Positions 26,001 to 33,120 of a stretch of 38,776 nucleotides of DNA are shown one piece after another. Origin of the DNA: Acidobacteriota bacterium. GTDB lineage: Bacteria > Acidobacteriota > Vicinamibacteria > Marinacidobacterales > Marinacidobacteraceae. Under the pieces are notes generated by a model that was given only the letters and a program-made list of their open reading frames with translations, was not told where the DNA came from and searched no databases. The DNA lies in assembly GCA_022826195.1 (NCBI GenBank), contig JAJDVI010000103.1:1-38776 (forward strand), read 5' to 3'. Within the stretch, counting starts at the first letter, position 1. Each line of letters opens with the position of its first letter. Position numbers and translations under genes: made by a program.

Positions 26001-26351
26001 CTGAACGAGACGCCGCGCGCGGAGGAGGCGCTCTACGGACGGATGGACACCATCCTGCGGACGCTTTCCGACCTCGAAGTCCGGCTGAACGGCGACCCCG
26101 CGCGGCAGTCACGCAACCATCCGGCCGCGCCCTCCATCCGGGGCCGGGTCGGAGGGATCGCCGGCGGCCACTGGGACACCCGGCAGACCCCCACGCAGAC
26201 CCAGCGCGAGAGCCTCCGCATCGCCGCGGAAGAGTTCGAAACACTCCGGGGCGAACTCCGGACCCTGGTGGACGAAACCCTGGCCCAGCTCGAAGCGGAC
26301 CTCGAGGCGGCGGGCGCCCCCTGGACGCCCGGAAGAAGGATTTCGGGCTAG
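23031..26351 (+). CDS. Exported Asp-box (BNR/VPS10-like) double beta-propeller protein
   Basis: This 1,106-residue protein has a signal peptide with an arginine-rich start and hydrophobic core (ILVASLLLAAASG). At least eleven Asp-box motifs of SxDxGxTW type are visible between about residues 80 and 750, for example TENGGTTW, SRDGGASW, TEDGGATW, SLDRGESW, SEDRGQSW and SWNGGTNW. They imply two large propellers like VPS10/sortilin or xyloglucan-cleaving GH74. A beta domain around 800-950 and a helical C terminus (residues about 960-1090) follow. I prefer the ATG at 23031 to the one at 23022 because AAGGAGG ends at 23020, giving a workable 10-base gap rather than one base. Glycosidase activity is unproven; the GH74 acids cannot be assigned by eye. 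Confidence 0.85.
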   Translation: MFPTTAETQGRARHLRGRRNAILVASLLLAAASGPAQTPDADAGSIATAIEGLKLRAIGPALMGGRIADIAVHPERSSTWYVAVGSGGLWKTENGGTTWKPIFDEYPSYSIGTVTLDPSSPEVVWLGTGENVSGRHVGWGDGVYRSRDGGASWEQVGLAGSQHIGRILVDPRDGDTVLVAAEGPLWNGGGERGVYRTEDGGATWARTLDLGPDTGATDLEFAPGDPDTVYAAAYQRRRHVWSFLAGGPGSGIHKSEDGGRTFRKITTGLPKGDVGKIGLAVTPADPRLVYATIEADEEERGFYRSLDRGESWERRNPYLSGGTGPHYYQEIEASPTDPDVVYQMDVFFHVTRDGGKTFDYLGTGREKHSDNHALWIDPDDPGHLLGGTDAGLYETYDEGVTWRHFPNMPISQFYKVALSQAEPFYDVLGGAQDLGTVHGPSRTLNMEGVRNRDWYVPLGADGYGVEIDPRDENIMYLMTQQGNLYRADRQSDEVLHIGPVAAPGDPPERWNWDSPIFISPHNPDRIYFGSQRVWRSEDRGQSWTAVSGDLTTGRNRYELPFYDRIWSVDALHDTNAMSRYATLTGMSESPVAEGVLFAASDDGLVHVSGDGGANWTRTAAIPDLPALSFFNDIEASQHDADTVFVVADNHKMGDFRTYLYRSRDRGASWESIAGDLPDGTIVWAIQQDHEDPDLLFLGAEFGMHVSWNGGTNWVKLQGAPTISFRDLKVHRRDDDLVGATFGRGFYVLDDYGPLRSMASVVRSGESALFPLRDAWWYVPSVPAQAPGRPTQGSTAYVADNPPFGAVFTYYLAEDLKTAQEERRDSEKETREGGGDVAFPGFDTLRIEELEADPAVFVVIRDANGEPVRRIAGSAEKGVHRVAWDLRGPAPNPVNLTTPAFSPPWVRPPQGPLAAPGEYQAQLVAVTRDGARSLGEPQRFGVKPVPNLPEGVDPAAVAAFQQETAALLRQIHGAAAEARRVRERLRHLRAALNETPRAEEALYGRMDTILRTLSDLEVRLNGDPARQSRNHPAAPSIRGRVGGIAGGHWDTRQTPTQTQRESLRIAAEEFETLRGELRTLVDETLAQLEADLEAAGAPWTPGRRISG

Positions 26352-26364
26352 GAACAGCCAACCT

Positions 26365-26434
26365 CCAAGCCGGCAGGGTGGCGCCACCGGCTTGGAACGC
26401 CGGCTTCAGCCGGCACAGCGGGCCGCAGGCCCGC
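26365..26434 (-). repeat. Intergenic repeat (reverse) with a third hairpin
   Basis: On the minus strand hairpin A is GCGGGCC-TGC-GGCCCGC (26418-26434, perfect). The linker TGT and hairpin B GCCGGCT-GA-AGCCGGC (26399-26414, perfect 7-bp stem) follow, then GTT and a third hairpin. The third hairpin's CCAAGCCGG and CCGGCTTGG arms (26365-26373 and 26387-26395) enclose the palindrome GGTGGCGCCACC. It separates the convergent Asp-box gene and parE. Confidence 0.85.
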
Positions 26435-26471
26435 GGGCGACGTAAGGCTGCCCAGCCTCACGGGACTCCCT

Positions 26472-26804
26472 TCAGCTCGGATTCGAGCCCCCAGGAAGCC
26501 GGATCGCCTCCCCCCACACATGGCGCTGCGCATCCATCCTGGAGTGCAAGACCCGCACGATGACCAGTTCCGGGGACTCCGCCAGATAGAACACGACGTG
26601 TGAACGAAACTCATACCGCCGCAGGCCGGGGGCAAGAGATTCGGCGCTTCGGCCCAACCCCGGATTCCCTGCCAGGCGCCGACAGCACTCGTGGAGCATG
26701 TTGAAGTAGCTCCGTGCCTGCCCCAGCCCGAACCTCAGGGCGGTGTATTCGAAGATTGCGTCCAGATCGGCCGCTGCGCGACGCGTCAGCCTATAGGCGC
26801 CCAT
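26472..26804 (-). CDS. ParE/RelE-superfamily toxin
   Basis: This 110-residue ParE-type toxin has YRLTRRAAADLDAIFEYT at the N terminus, a central GLGQARSYFNML helix, then LRRYEFRSHVVFYLAE and VIVRVLHSRMD, which is the usual ParE C-terminal end. ParE proteins inhibit DNA gyrase; other members of the superfamily act on mRNA, so the target is inferred. About 15 residues (VWGEAIRLPGGSNPS) extend past the usual end. The ATG at 26804 lies inside the antitoxin gene, overlapping it by 14 bases, so the toxin is translated by coupling. Confidence 0.86.
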   Translation of the reverse strand: MGAYRLTRRAAADLDAIFEYTALRFGLGQARSYFNMLHECCRRLAGNPGLGRSAESLAPGLRRYEFRSHVVFYLAESPELVIVRVLHSRMDAQRHVWGEAIRLPGGSNPS

Positions 26805-27048
26805 CACGCCGAAGCCGCGCCTCGGCTTCCTCCGCAATCTGCGAGATCGTCCGGTCGCTCAGCCCGCTGTCCAGCCCTTCCTGGATCGCGGCCCGGACCA
26901 CGTGGAGCGACGCATCACGCTCACGGTCGCGCCGGATCAGGTCACGGATGTACTCACTGTCATTCGTGAACCGACCCGCGGCGATCTGAGCCTTCACCCA
27001 CTGGTCCTGCTGGTTGGTCAACGTGATGGTCTTCCGGATTGTGGGCAT
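26791..27048 (-). CDS. ParD-family antitoxin
   Basis: This 85-residue antitoxin has a ParD ribbon-helix-helix N terminus (RKTITLTNQQDQWVKAQIA, then FTNDSEYIRDLIRRDRE). The acidic and basic C-terminal helix (residues 45-85) should bind ParE. It is first in the operon and overlaps parE by 14 bases. About 64 bases upstream is an ATACTT/AAGTAT inverted repeat (27112-27130) that may be its operator. Confidence 0.87.
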   Translation of the reverse strand: MPTIRKTITLTNQQDQWVKAQIAAGRFTNDSEYIRDLIRRDRERDASLHVVRAAIQEGLDSGLSDRTISQIAEEAEARLRRDGRL

Positions 27049-27111
27049 GTGCGAGATCTCTCGGGAATTGGGGCGAATGTGTCGGATAGCCTCACTATGG
27101 CACCGTTCATC

Positions 27112-27130
27112 ATACTTTCTGACGAAGTAT
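27112..27130 (-). promoter_or_regulatory. Inverted repeat upstream of parDE
   Basis: ATACTT (27112-27117) and AAGTAT (27125-27130) form a perfect 6-bp inverted repeat with a 7-base spacer, in an unusually AT-rich patch. A second small pair, GATAG/CTATG, lies closer to parD near 27084-27100. Both are candidate ParD operators. Confidence 0.45.
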
Positions 27131-27140
27131 CGTGCCTGTT

Positions 27141-27202
27141 CGCTGCATAGCGCAGCGCGTGCCGGCTGAAGCCGGCGTTCCTGGCCGGCGGCGCCACCAG
27201 GG
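27141..27202 (+). repeat. Intergenic repeat (forward) with diverged hairpin A
   Basis: Hairpin A is 17 bases, CGCTGCATAGCGCAGCG (27141-27157), pairing 6 bp plus one mismatch around a TAG loop. A 3-base linker leads to hairpin B GCCGGCT-GA-AGCCGGC (27161-27176), then GTT and a third pair, CCTGG...CCAGG. The hairpin A bases are unlike other copies, yet the stem is kept. Confidence 0.75.
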
Positions 27203-27205
27203 CGG

Positions 27206-28966
27206 TCAGCGCTGCGTTTCGATCCAGCGGCGGATGACCGTGTCGAGCACCGGGAGCGTGACCGGGCCGTTCAACAGCACCGCGTCGTGGAAGGCGCGGA
27301 TGTCGAAGGCGTCGCCCAGTTCCGTCTCGGCGAGCGCGCGCAGCTCCCGGATCTTCAGCTCCCCCATCTTGTAGCCGAGCGCCTGCCCGGGCCAGGCGAT
27401 GTAGCGGTCGGTCTCGGTGGTGATCTCGTGGATTGAGAGCGCGGTGTTGGCGGCCAGGTAGTCGAGCGTCGCCTGGCGGGTCCAGCCGAGCGCGTGCATC
27501 CCGGTGTCCACCACCAGCCGGCAGGCGCGCCACATCTCGTAGGTCAGCCGCCCGAAGTTGTTGTAGGGATCCTCGTAGAAGCCGACCTCGAGGCCGAGCC
27601 GCTCCGAGTAGAGCCCCCAGCCCTCGCCGTAGGCGCCGATCCCGTAGTAGCGCCGGAACTCGGGCAGGTCGAGCTCCTTGGCGAGGGCGTTCTGCAGGTG
27701 GTGCCCCGGCACCGCCTCGTGGAGCGAAAGCGACTCGAGAGTGTAGAGCGGCCGGCTGTCGAGCTGGTAGGTGTTCACCCAATAGCGGCCCGGCTGGGTC
27801 GAGGTGAGCGGCGCCCCGACGTAGCGGCCGCCGGTGTACTTGGGGGCGATGGCGTCCGGGACGGGCTCCACCGTGTACGGCTGGCGCGGCAACCGGCCGA
27901 AGAGCCGCGGCAGCGCCCCGTCCATCCGCTTCACGATCCACATCGCCTCGCGGAGCAGTTCCTCCGGGGTGTCCACGTAGAAGCGGGAGTCGGTGCGCAG
28001 GAACTCGAGGAACTCGGCGAAGGTCCCCTCGAAACCGGTGGCCCGCATCGCCTCGTCCATCTCGCTCCGGATGCGTTCCACCTCGCCGAGTCCGACCTGG
28101 TGGATCTCCTCGGCGGTCCGGTCGAGGGTGGTGAAGCGGCCGATGAGGAACGCGTAGTACTCGCGACCGTTCGGCAGGTCCGAAGCCCCGATGGTGGTCC
28201 GCGCCGCGGGCCGGTACTCGTTCTCGAAGAAGTCCAGAAAGGTGCGGTAGGCCGCCACCGCGCCGGCGAGGACCGCTTCCGAGCCGGCGGCGCGCAGCCG
28301 GGCTTGCTCGGCTTCCGGGATCCGCTCGGGAAAGGAGGCGAAGGGAGCGTAGAAGACGCTCGCCTCGGGGTCTTCGAGGACGTGGCTCGCGATCGTGACC
28401 TCGTAGCCCTCGAGCACCACGCGGGGCACCGTGATCCCGCGTTCCATGCCGCGCCGCATCAGGGCGATGTGCTCATCGAAAAAGCGGGGGATGTCCCGGA
28501 GGAGCGCGATGTAGGCCTCGTAGTCCGCCACCGTCCGGAGCGGCAGCGAGTTCGGGAGGCGGGCCATCCCGATGTGGAACCCCGAATCGGCGTTGATGGG
28601 CAGGAAGTGGCCGCCGAACCGCACGTCGCCGATCCGATCGCCGAGCATCGTCTCGAAGATGTCCCGGTGCACCAGGTCCTCGTCCGAGAGCCGGTCCCGG
28701 GGGATGCCGAGCAGCCGGTCCCGGAAGCCGTCCGCCGCCGCCGCGCGCCGCTCGATGTCCGCCTCGGTCATGGACCCGAGGGTGGTCGGCGAAACGCCGG
28801 CGAGCGAGGCCGCGAAACGCGGCTCCTCCTGACGGCGGAAGTCCATGAACTCGTCGAAGAGCGCGTGGAGTTCGGCGTCCTGCGCCGCCGCTGCGGCGGG
28901 AGCCGGGGAGGCGGCGGCGAACGGGATGAGGATGGCGAGGGTCGGACGGAGGAGGATCGAGGTCAC
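27206..28966 (-). CDS. Exported DUF885-family putative zinc carboxypeptidase-like protein
   Basis: This 586-residue protein has a signal peptide (TSILLRPTLAILIPFAAAS). The family hallmark HEAVPGHH lies at 416-423, giving a HExxxGHH zinc site as in DUF885 proteins related to M32-like metallopeptidases. The second half is helical, as in the family. I take GTG at 28966 as start because the signal peptide begins there and a TAGCAT box lies 7 bases upstream; an ATG at 29059 would overlap the divergent amidase gene and add a tail with no signal character. The gene is divergent from the amidase-asparaginase operon, fitting a role in peptide or amide breakdown outside the cytoplasm. Substrate unknown. 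Confidence 0.87.
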   Translation of the reverse strand: MTSILLRPTLAILIPFAAASPAPAAAAAQDAELHALFDEFMDFRRQEEPRFAASLAGVSPTTLGSMTEADIERRAAAADGFRDRLLGIPRDRLSDEDLVHRDIFETMLGDRIGDVRFGGHFLPINADSGFHIGMARLPNSLPLRTVADYEAYIALLRDIPRFFDEHIALMRRGMERGITVPRVVLEGYEVTIASHVLEDPEASVFYAPFASFPERIPEAEQARLRAAGSEAVLAGAVAAYRTFLDFFENEYRPAARTTIGASDLPNGREYYAFLIGRFTTLDRTAEEIHQVGLGEVERIRSEMDEAMRATGFEGTFAEFLEFLRTDSRFYVDTPEELLREAMWIVKRMDGALPRLFGRLPRQPYTVEPVPDAIAPKYTGGRYVGAPLTSTQPGRYWVNTYQLDSRPLYTLESLSLHEAVPGHHLQNALAKELDLPEFRRYYGIGAYGEGWGLYSERLGLEVGFYEDPYNNFGRLTYEMWRACRLVVDTGMHALGWTRQATLDYLAANTALSIHEITTETDRYIAWPGQALGYKMGELKIRELRALAETELGDAFDIRAFHDAVLLNGPVTLPVLDTVIRRWIETQR

Positions 28967-28973
28967 GGCGGCG

Positions 28974-28979
28974 ATGCTA
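28974..28979 (-). promoter_or_regulatory. TAGCAT -10-like box of the DUF885 gene
   Basis: On the minus strand TAGCAT is followed by 7 bases and then GTG at 28966. No Shine-Dalgarno sequence fits, so the layout predicts a leaderless message starting with GTG. Confidence 0.45.
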
Positions 28980-29028
28980 CCGAAGCGCAACCCCACGCCC
29001 CGATACACTGGCGAATCGAGGTGGCGTG

Positions 29029-30723
29029 ATGAATCGGACCAACCGCAGCGAACACGCACGGAGGAAGTTCCTCGCCTACTTCTCGGGGGCGGGACTGGGG
29101 ACCACGCTGTTCCCCGGCGTCCTCTGGGCCCGCATGCAGGAGACCGGCGCCGAGGGCCTGAACATCGGCATGATGAAGGAGGCCGCGGCGCTCGCCGGGC
29201 TCGAGTTCACCGACGAGGAATACGAACTGATGGTGGACGAGGTCGAGAAGAACTTCGGCCACTACCAGGACATGCGGCAGCGGCGCATCGACAACTCGGT
29301 GCCGTCTCCCCTGTATTTCAACCCCGCGGTCCCCGGGATGACGTTCGACCGCTTCGAGCGGGAGATGCGCCAGGGCGCGGCCCCCGAGGTGTCGCGCCCA
29401 GCGGACCTGGAGGAGGCCGCGTCCTGGCCGATGACCCACCTGGCCCGTCTCGTCGAGACCCGGCAGGTGAGCTCCGCCGAACTGACCGAGATGTACCTGT
29501 CGCGGCTCGAGCGGCTGAATCCGGTCCTCAACTGCGTCGTGAACCTGACCGCGGACCGGGCGCGCCAGCAGGCCCGGGAGGCGGACGAGGAGATCGCCGC
29601 CGGCAACTACCGCGGCCCGCTCCACGGCATCCCCTGGGGCGCGAAGGACATCATCGCGGTGCGCGGCTACCCGACCACCTGGGGCGCTGGCGTCTTCGAG
29701 GACCAAGTCATCGACACGGACGCCGCCGTCGTGGAACGCCTCGACGCGGCGGGCGCGGTGCTGGTCGCCAAGCTCACGACCGGGGAACTGGCGTTCGGCC
29801 ACAACTGGTTCGGCGGGCGCACCAACAACCCGTGGAATCCGGAGGAAGGCTCCAGCGGATCGTCCGCCGGCTCGGGGTCGGCGGCCGGCGGCGGGCTCGT
29901 GGGGTTCGCGATCGGGACCGACACCGGCGGGTCCATCCTCTCCCCCTCGATCCGCTGCGGGGTCGTCGGCCTCCGCCCGACCTTCGGCAGGGTCCCGCGC
30001 ACCGGGGTGATGGCGGCGGGGTTCTCGCTGGACAAGATCGGACCCATGACGCGCGGCGTGGAGGACGGCGCGCTCATCCTGCACGCCATCGCCGGCCCCG
30101 ACGGCCAGGACCTCGCCTGCGTCCAGGGGGTTCCGTTCAACTGGGACGGCGCGGCTTCCGCAAGCGGGCTGCGGCTCGGCTACTTCGAGTCCGCGTTCGA
30201 GCAGCTCGAGTCGGAGAACGACCCGGAGAACCTCGAGCACGCCCGCCGGACCCTCGACACCCTCCGCTCGCTCGGCTACGACCTGAAACCCGTGGAGATC
30301 CCGCGCGACCGGCTGATCTACTTCATCGAGTACGTCGAGCGCTCCACCGGTTTCGACGAGTTCAAGCGGAACCGGCAGGACGAGAACCTGGTGCGGCAGG
30401 GGCACCGCGGCGAGCTGCGGGCGTCGCACCTGGTTCCGGCGGTCGAGTGGCTGCAGGCCAACCGGATCCGCTACCTGTTCATGGAGGAACTGGCCGGCAT
30501 CATGGAGGGCCTCGACGCCGTCGTGTCCCCGTGGCGCGCGATCAACGCGCTCACCAGCATGACCGGGAATCCGGTGGTGACCGTGCCGAACGGCTTCGAC
30601 CCGGACGGGACACCGACCGGCATTGCGCTCCTGGGACAGGTCTATGGCGAGGAGCGGCTTCTCCTCGCCGCGAAGGCGCTCCAGGACGCGACGGATTACC
30701 ACACCCGCCGTCCGAACCTGTAA
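29029..30723 (+). CDS. Exported amidase (amidase signature family)
   Basis: This 564-residue protein begins with a Tat-like signal: RRKFLAYFSGAGLG followed by a hydrophobic run. The Ser-cisSer-Lys triad of amidases is intact at K206 in GAKDI, S278 in SSAGSGSAAG and S302 in GTDTGGSI. An extra N-terminal stretch (residues about 40-130) precedes the catalytic domain. The family hydrolyses amides such as Glu/Asp-tRNA amides, fatty amides or peptide amides; the exported location rules out a GatA role. AGGTGG upstream supports ATG 29029 (GTG 29026 is one codon longer). The next gene starts 14 bases on. Substrate unknown. Confidence 0.9.
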   Translation: MNRTNRSEHARRKFLAYFSGAGLGTTLFPGVLWARMQETGAEGLNIGMMKEAAALAGLEFTDEEYELMVDEVEKNFGHYQDMRQRRIDNSVPSPLYFNPAVPGMTFDRFEREMRQGAAPEVSRPADLEEAASWPMTHLARLVETRQVSSAELTEMYLSRLERLNPVLNCVVNLTADRARQQAREADEEIAAGNYRGPLHGIPWGAKDIIAVRGYPTTWGAGVFEDQVIDTDAAVVERLDAAGAVLVAKLTTGELAFGHNWFGGRTNNPWNPEEGSSGSSAGSGSAAGGGLVGFAIGTDTGGSILSPSIRCGVVGLRPTFGRVPRTGVMAAGFSLDKIGPMTRGVEDGALILHAIAGPDGQDLACVQGVPFNWDGAASASGLRLGYFESAFEQLESENDPENLEHARRTLDTLRSLGYDLKPVEIPRDRLIYFIEYVERSTGFDEFKRNRQDENLVRQGHRGELRASHLVPAVEWLQANRIRYLFMEELAGIMEGLDAVVSPWRAINALTSMTGNPVVTVPNGFDPDGTPTGIALLGQVYGEERLLLAAKALQDATDYHTRRPNL

Positions 30724-30737
30724 CGGCGAGCCGATTC

Positions 30738-31772
30738 GTGCCCGGTATCCGAGCGGCGGCCCTTGCAGCCTTCCTGCTGCCCGCCGCCGCCGAGGCGCAG
30801 GACCTGCCGGTGGTCAAGCTCTTCACCACCGGCGGCACCATCCAGAGCCTCGGCAAGGACCGCCTGAAGCTCGCGGAGTACCGCGAGGGTCGCATCGACG
30901 GCGAGACGATCGTCGAGGCCGTGCCCGAGGCTTCGCGTCTCGCGCGCATCGAGGTGGAGGCGATCTCGGCGGTCAGCAGCACCCGGATGGGCGCCGAACA
31001 GGGGCTGCCGCTCGCCCGCCAGCTCACGGAGGAGCTCGCGAGGCCGGAAGTGGCGGGCGCGATCGTCACCCACGGAACCACGACGCTCGAGGAGACGGCC
31101 TATTTCCTCCACCTCACCGTCAGGACCGCGAAACCGATCGTCGTCATCGGCTCGATGCGGCCCTGGACGGCGGTCAGCCGGGACGGGCCGCTCAACTTTT
31201 TGGGCGCCGTCCGCACCGTGCTCACCCCCGAGGCCGGCGGGAAGGGCGTCCTGGTGCTGCTCAACGACACGATCCACTCGGCGCGTTTCGTGACCAAGCG
31301 GCACACCTACCACATCGAGACGTTCGTTTCTCCCGACGTGGGCCCCCTCGGTTTCGCCGACGCCGACCGGGTGGTGCTCTACCGCTCGCCGGTCACCCGC
31401 CACACCGCCGACACCGAGTTCGACCTCGACGGGATCGAGGAACTCCCCCAGGTGGACGTCGTCTACGGGTACCAGGAGGCTTCCCGCGCGCCCATCGACG
31501 CACTGGTGAAGGAGGGCGCGAGGGGCATCGTCCTGGCCGACGGATCGCCGGCCTACCGGAACGCGGTGCTGGAGGCGCAGGCCGCCGGCGTGGTCGTGGT
31601 GCAGGGCAGCCGCAAGGGGTCCGGCCGCGTCGTGCTGAGCGACCGCACCGCGGCGCGGAGCGAGATCACCGCCGACAACCTCCATCCGCAGAAGGCGCGC
31701 ATCCTGCTTCGTCTCGCCCTTACCCGGACGACCGATGCCAGGGAGCTACAGCGGATCTTCAATGAGTACTGA
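30738..31772 (+). CDS. Exported type II-like asparaginase with an altered catalytic pair
   Basis: This 344-residue protein has a signal peptide (IRAAALAAFLLPAAAEA) and an asparaginase/glutaminase fold. The nucleophile is kept at T34 in TTGGTI (E. coli AnsB T12), a Tyr follows in LAEYREG (Y25 position), and K187 in VTKRHT matches K162. In the HGTDT motif it reads HGTTTLEETA (112 onward), so T114 matches T89 but D90 is replaced by T115. D90 helps bind the substrate's carboxylate or amino group and supports Lys activation, so activity or specificity may differ. The GTG at 30738 is preceded by GGCGAG at a good distance. It lies 14 bases after the amidase gene and overlaps a paralogue by 11 bases. 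Confidence 0.88.
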   Translation: MPGIRAAALAAFLLPAAAEAQDLPVVKLFTTGGTIQSLGKDRLKLAEYREGRIDGETIVEAVPEASRLARIEVEAISAVSSTRMGAEQGLPLARQLTEELARPEVAGAIVTHGTTTLEETAYFLHLTVRTAKPIVVIGSMRPWTAVSRDGPLNFLGAVRTVLTPEAGGKGVLVLLNDTIHSARFVTKRHTYHIETFVSPDVGPLGFADADRVVLYRSPVTRHTADTEFDLDGIEELPQVDVVYGYQEASRAPIDALVKEGARGIVLADGSPAYRNAVLEAQAAGVVVVQGSRKGSGRVVLSDRTAARSEITADNLHPQKARILLRLALTRTTDARELQRIFNEY

Positions 31773-32856
31773 GAGGGCATTCGCAACCGCGGCCGCGGCC
31801 CTCCTCGCCGGCGCCACCGCGGCCGCGCAGGAAATCCCGCCGCTGCCGCCACCCGGAATCGACCTGCCGCACGTCGTGCTGGTGTCCGTGGGCGGAGAGA
31901 TCGCCACGAGCTGCGAAACGTCCCTCGAGCGGGTGGGCTGCGCGTCCGGTGGGGAAACCTTCGCCCCCGAGACCTGGACCCGCGACCTGCCGGATCTCGG
32001 GCTCGCGGCCCGGATCGCGACGGAGGATCTGCGAGCGTTTTCGCGCCCTGACGGAGTCGCGGCCCCGGAGCACTGGCGCGGGCTCGCCGAACGTCTGCAG
32101 CAGCTCGCCGGCGATCCCGGAGTGGACGGGGTGGTCGTCACGCACGGAGCCGACGGGATCGCGGACACGGCGTTCTTCCTGAACCTCGTGGTGCCGACCC
32201 GGAAACCGGTCGTCCTGGTCGCCGCCCAGCGTCCCTGGAGCGCGGTGAGCGGCGACGGCCCGCTCAACCTCTACGACGCGGTCCGGGTGGCCGCGGATCC
32301 CGCCGCTGCCGGGAAGGGAGTGCTGGTGGTCGCGAACCAGGAGGTCCACGCGGCCCGGGACGCGCGGCGGACGAACTCCTACCGCATGGACGGTTTCGGG
32401 AGCGTCGATCTCGGGCCGATCGGCGTCGCGGATCCCGACGTCGTCCGGTTCTTCACCGAACCGACCCGGAGGCACACCCACCGCTCGGAGTTCGAGCTCG
32501 CGGGGCTCCCCGAGTCGCTGCCCGCGGTCGAGATCGTGGCGGCGGTTCCCGACGCCCCGGGCCGGCTGATCGACGCGGCGGTGGCGGCGGGAGCGAAGGG
32601 CCTCGTGGTGGACGGGGCGGCCGGCCTGTCCGGCGGGCAACTCGAGGCGCTGCGGCGCGCCCGGGACCAGGGGATCGTGGTCGTCGCCACCTCGGCCACG
32701 CGCGGCGGGCGGGTGCCGGAGACGGCGGCGCTCCGCGAGTCCGGGATCATCCCCGGCGACAACCTGACGCCCGGGAAGGCGCGCACGCTGCTCCGGCTCG
32801 CGCTGACGCAGACCTCCGATCCCGCCGAGATCCGGCGCTTCTTCGCCGAGTACTAA
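31762..32856 (+). CDS. Exported asparaginase-like paralogue lacking catalytic residues
   Basis: This 364-residue protein has a signal peptide (alanine-rich, cut near AAAQE) and full-length similarity to the preceding asparaginase (shared WSAV/WTAV, DGPLNL, GKGVLV, GPIG/GPLG and C-terminal R.F.EY). Active-site positions differ: GGT becomes GGE (E46 at the nucleophile), HGTDT becomes HGADG (A130 at T89, D131 kept) and the VTK lysine becomes R203. The reading frame is intact, so it is not a plain pseudogene. It may be an inactive partner of the first protein or have a new function. The ATG at 31762 overlaps the upstream stop by 11 bases. Confidence 0.83.
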   Translation: MSTERAFATAAAALLAGATAAAQEIPPLPPPGIDLPHVVLVSVGGEIATSCETSLERVGCASGGETFAPETWTRDLPDLGLAARIATEDLRAFSRPDGVAAPEHWRGLAERLQQLAGDPGVDGVVVTHGADGIADTAFFLNLVVPTRKPVVLVAAQRPWSAVSGDGPLNLYDAVRVAADPAAAGKGVLVVANQEVHAARDARRTNSYRMDGFGSVDLGPIGVADPDVVRFFTEPTRRHTHRSEFELAGLPESLPAVEIVAAVPDAPGRLIDAAVAAGAKGLVVDGAAGLSGGQLEALRRARDQGIVVVATSATRGGRVPETAALRESGIIPGDNLTPGKARTLLRLALTQTSDPAEIRRFFAEY

Positions 32857-32957
32857 GGCTCGGCCCCGGCGCCTGGCCGGTCACGAACTCCGGGCGCTCG
32901 GGAAGTTTCGAGATCTCGCCGGATCGCGCCGGGACGGGCAGGCATCACCACGCAATA

Positions 32958-32998
32958 TTCCTTGAAAATCACGAACGCCAGAACGGATTTTCAAGGAA
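32958..32998. promoter_or_regulatory. Perfect 13-bp inverted repeat upstream of AbiE
   Basis: TTCCTTGAAAATC (32958-32970) and GATTTTCAAGGAA (32986-32998) are exact reverse complements separated by 15 bases. The patch is AT-rich against a GC-rich background. It lies 123 bases upstream of the AbiEi ATG. AbiEi antitoxins repress their own operons at inverted repeats, so this could be a distal operator. A terminator for the asparaginase operon is the alternative, though no T run follows. Confidence 0.6.
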
Positions 32999-33047
32999 AG
33001 TGACGTAGCAGCGCGCCAGGCGAACCAACGCAGCCGTGGACTGTTAC

Positions 33048-33069
33048 AGTAATAGTGTCTTCTATTACT
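33048..33069 (+). promoter_or_regulatory. Perfect 8-bp inverted repeat in the AbiE promoter region
   Basis: AGTAATAG (33048-33055) and CTATTACT (33062-33069) form a perfect inverted repeat with a 6-base spacer, 51 bases upstream of the AbiEi ATG. It contains TATTAC and TAATAG hexamers that could serve as -10 elements. It is a good candidate for the proximal AbiEi operator. Confidence 0.6.
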
Positions 33070-33120
33070 AGTTCTGGAAAACAGAGCTTCCAGACGCCAA
33101 CGCATGTCGGAGTTCGATCC

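Noticed and set aside
28845-30737. N-terminal extension of the first asparaginase through the amidase gene
   Set aside because: The long frame is out of phase with the amidase and lacks family resemblance. A GTG at 30738 with GGCGAG upstream and a signal peptide is a better start.
31762-32856. Calling the second asparaginase a pseudogene
   Set aside because: The frame is full length, has a signal peptide, overlaps the upstream gene normally and keeps structural motifs. Only active-site residues differ, which fits a functional non-catalytic paralogue as well.
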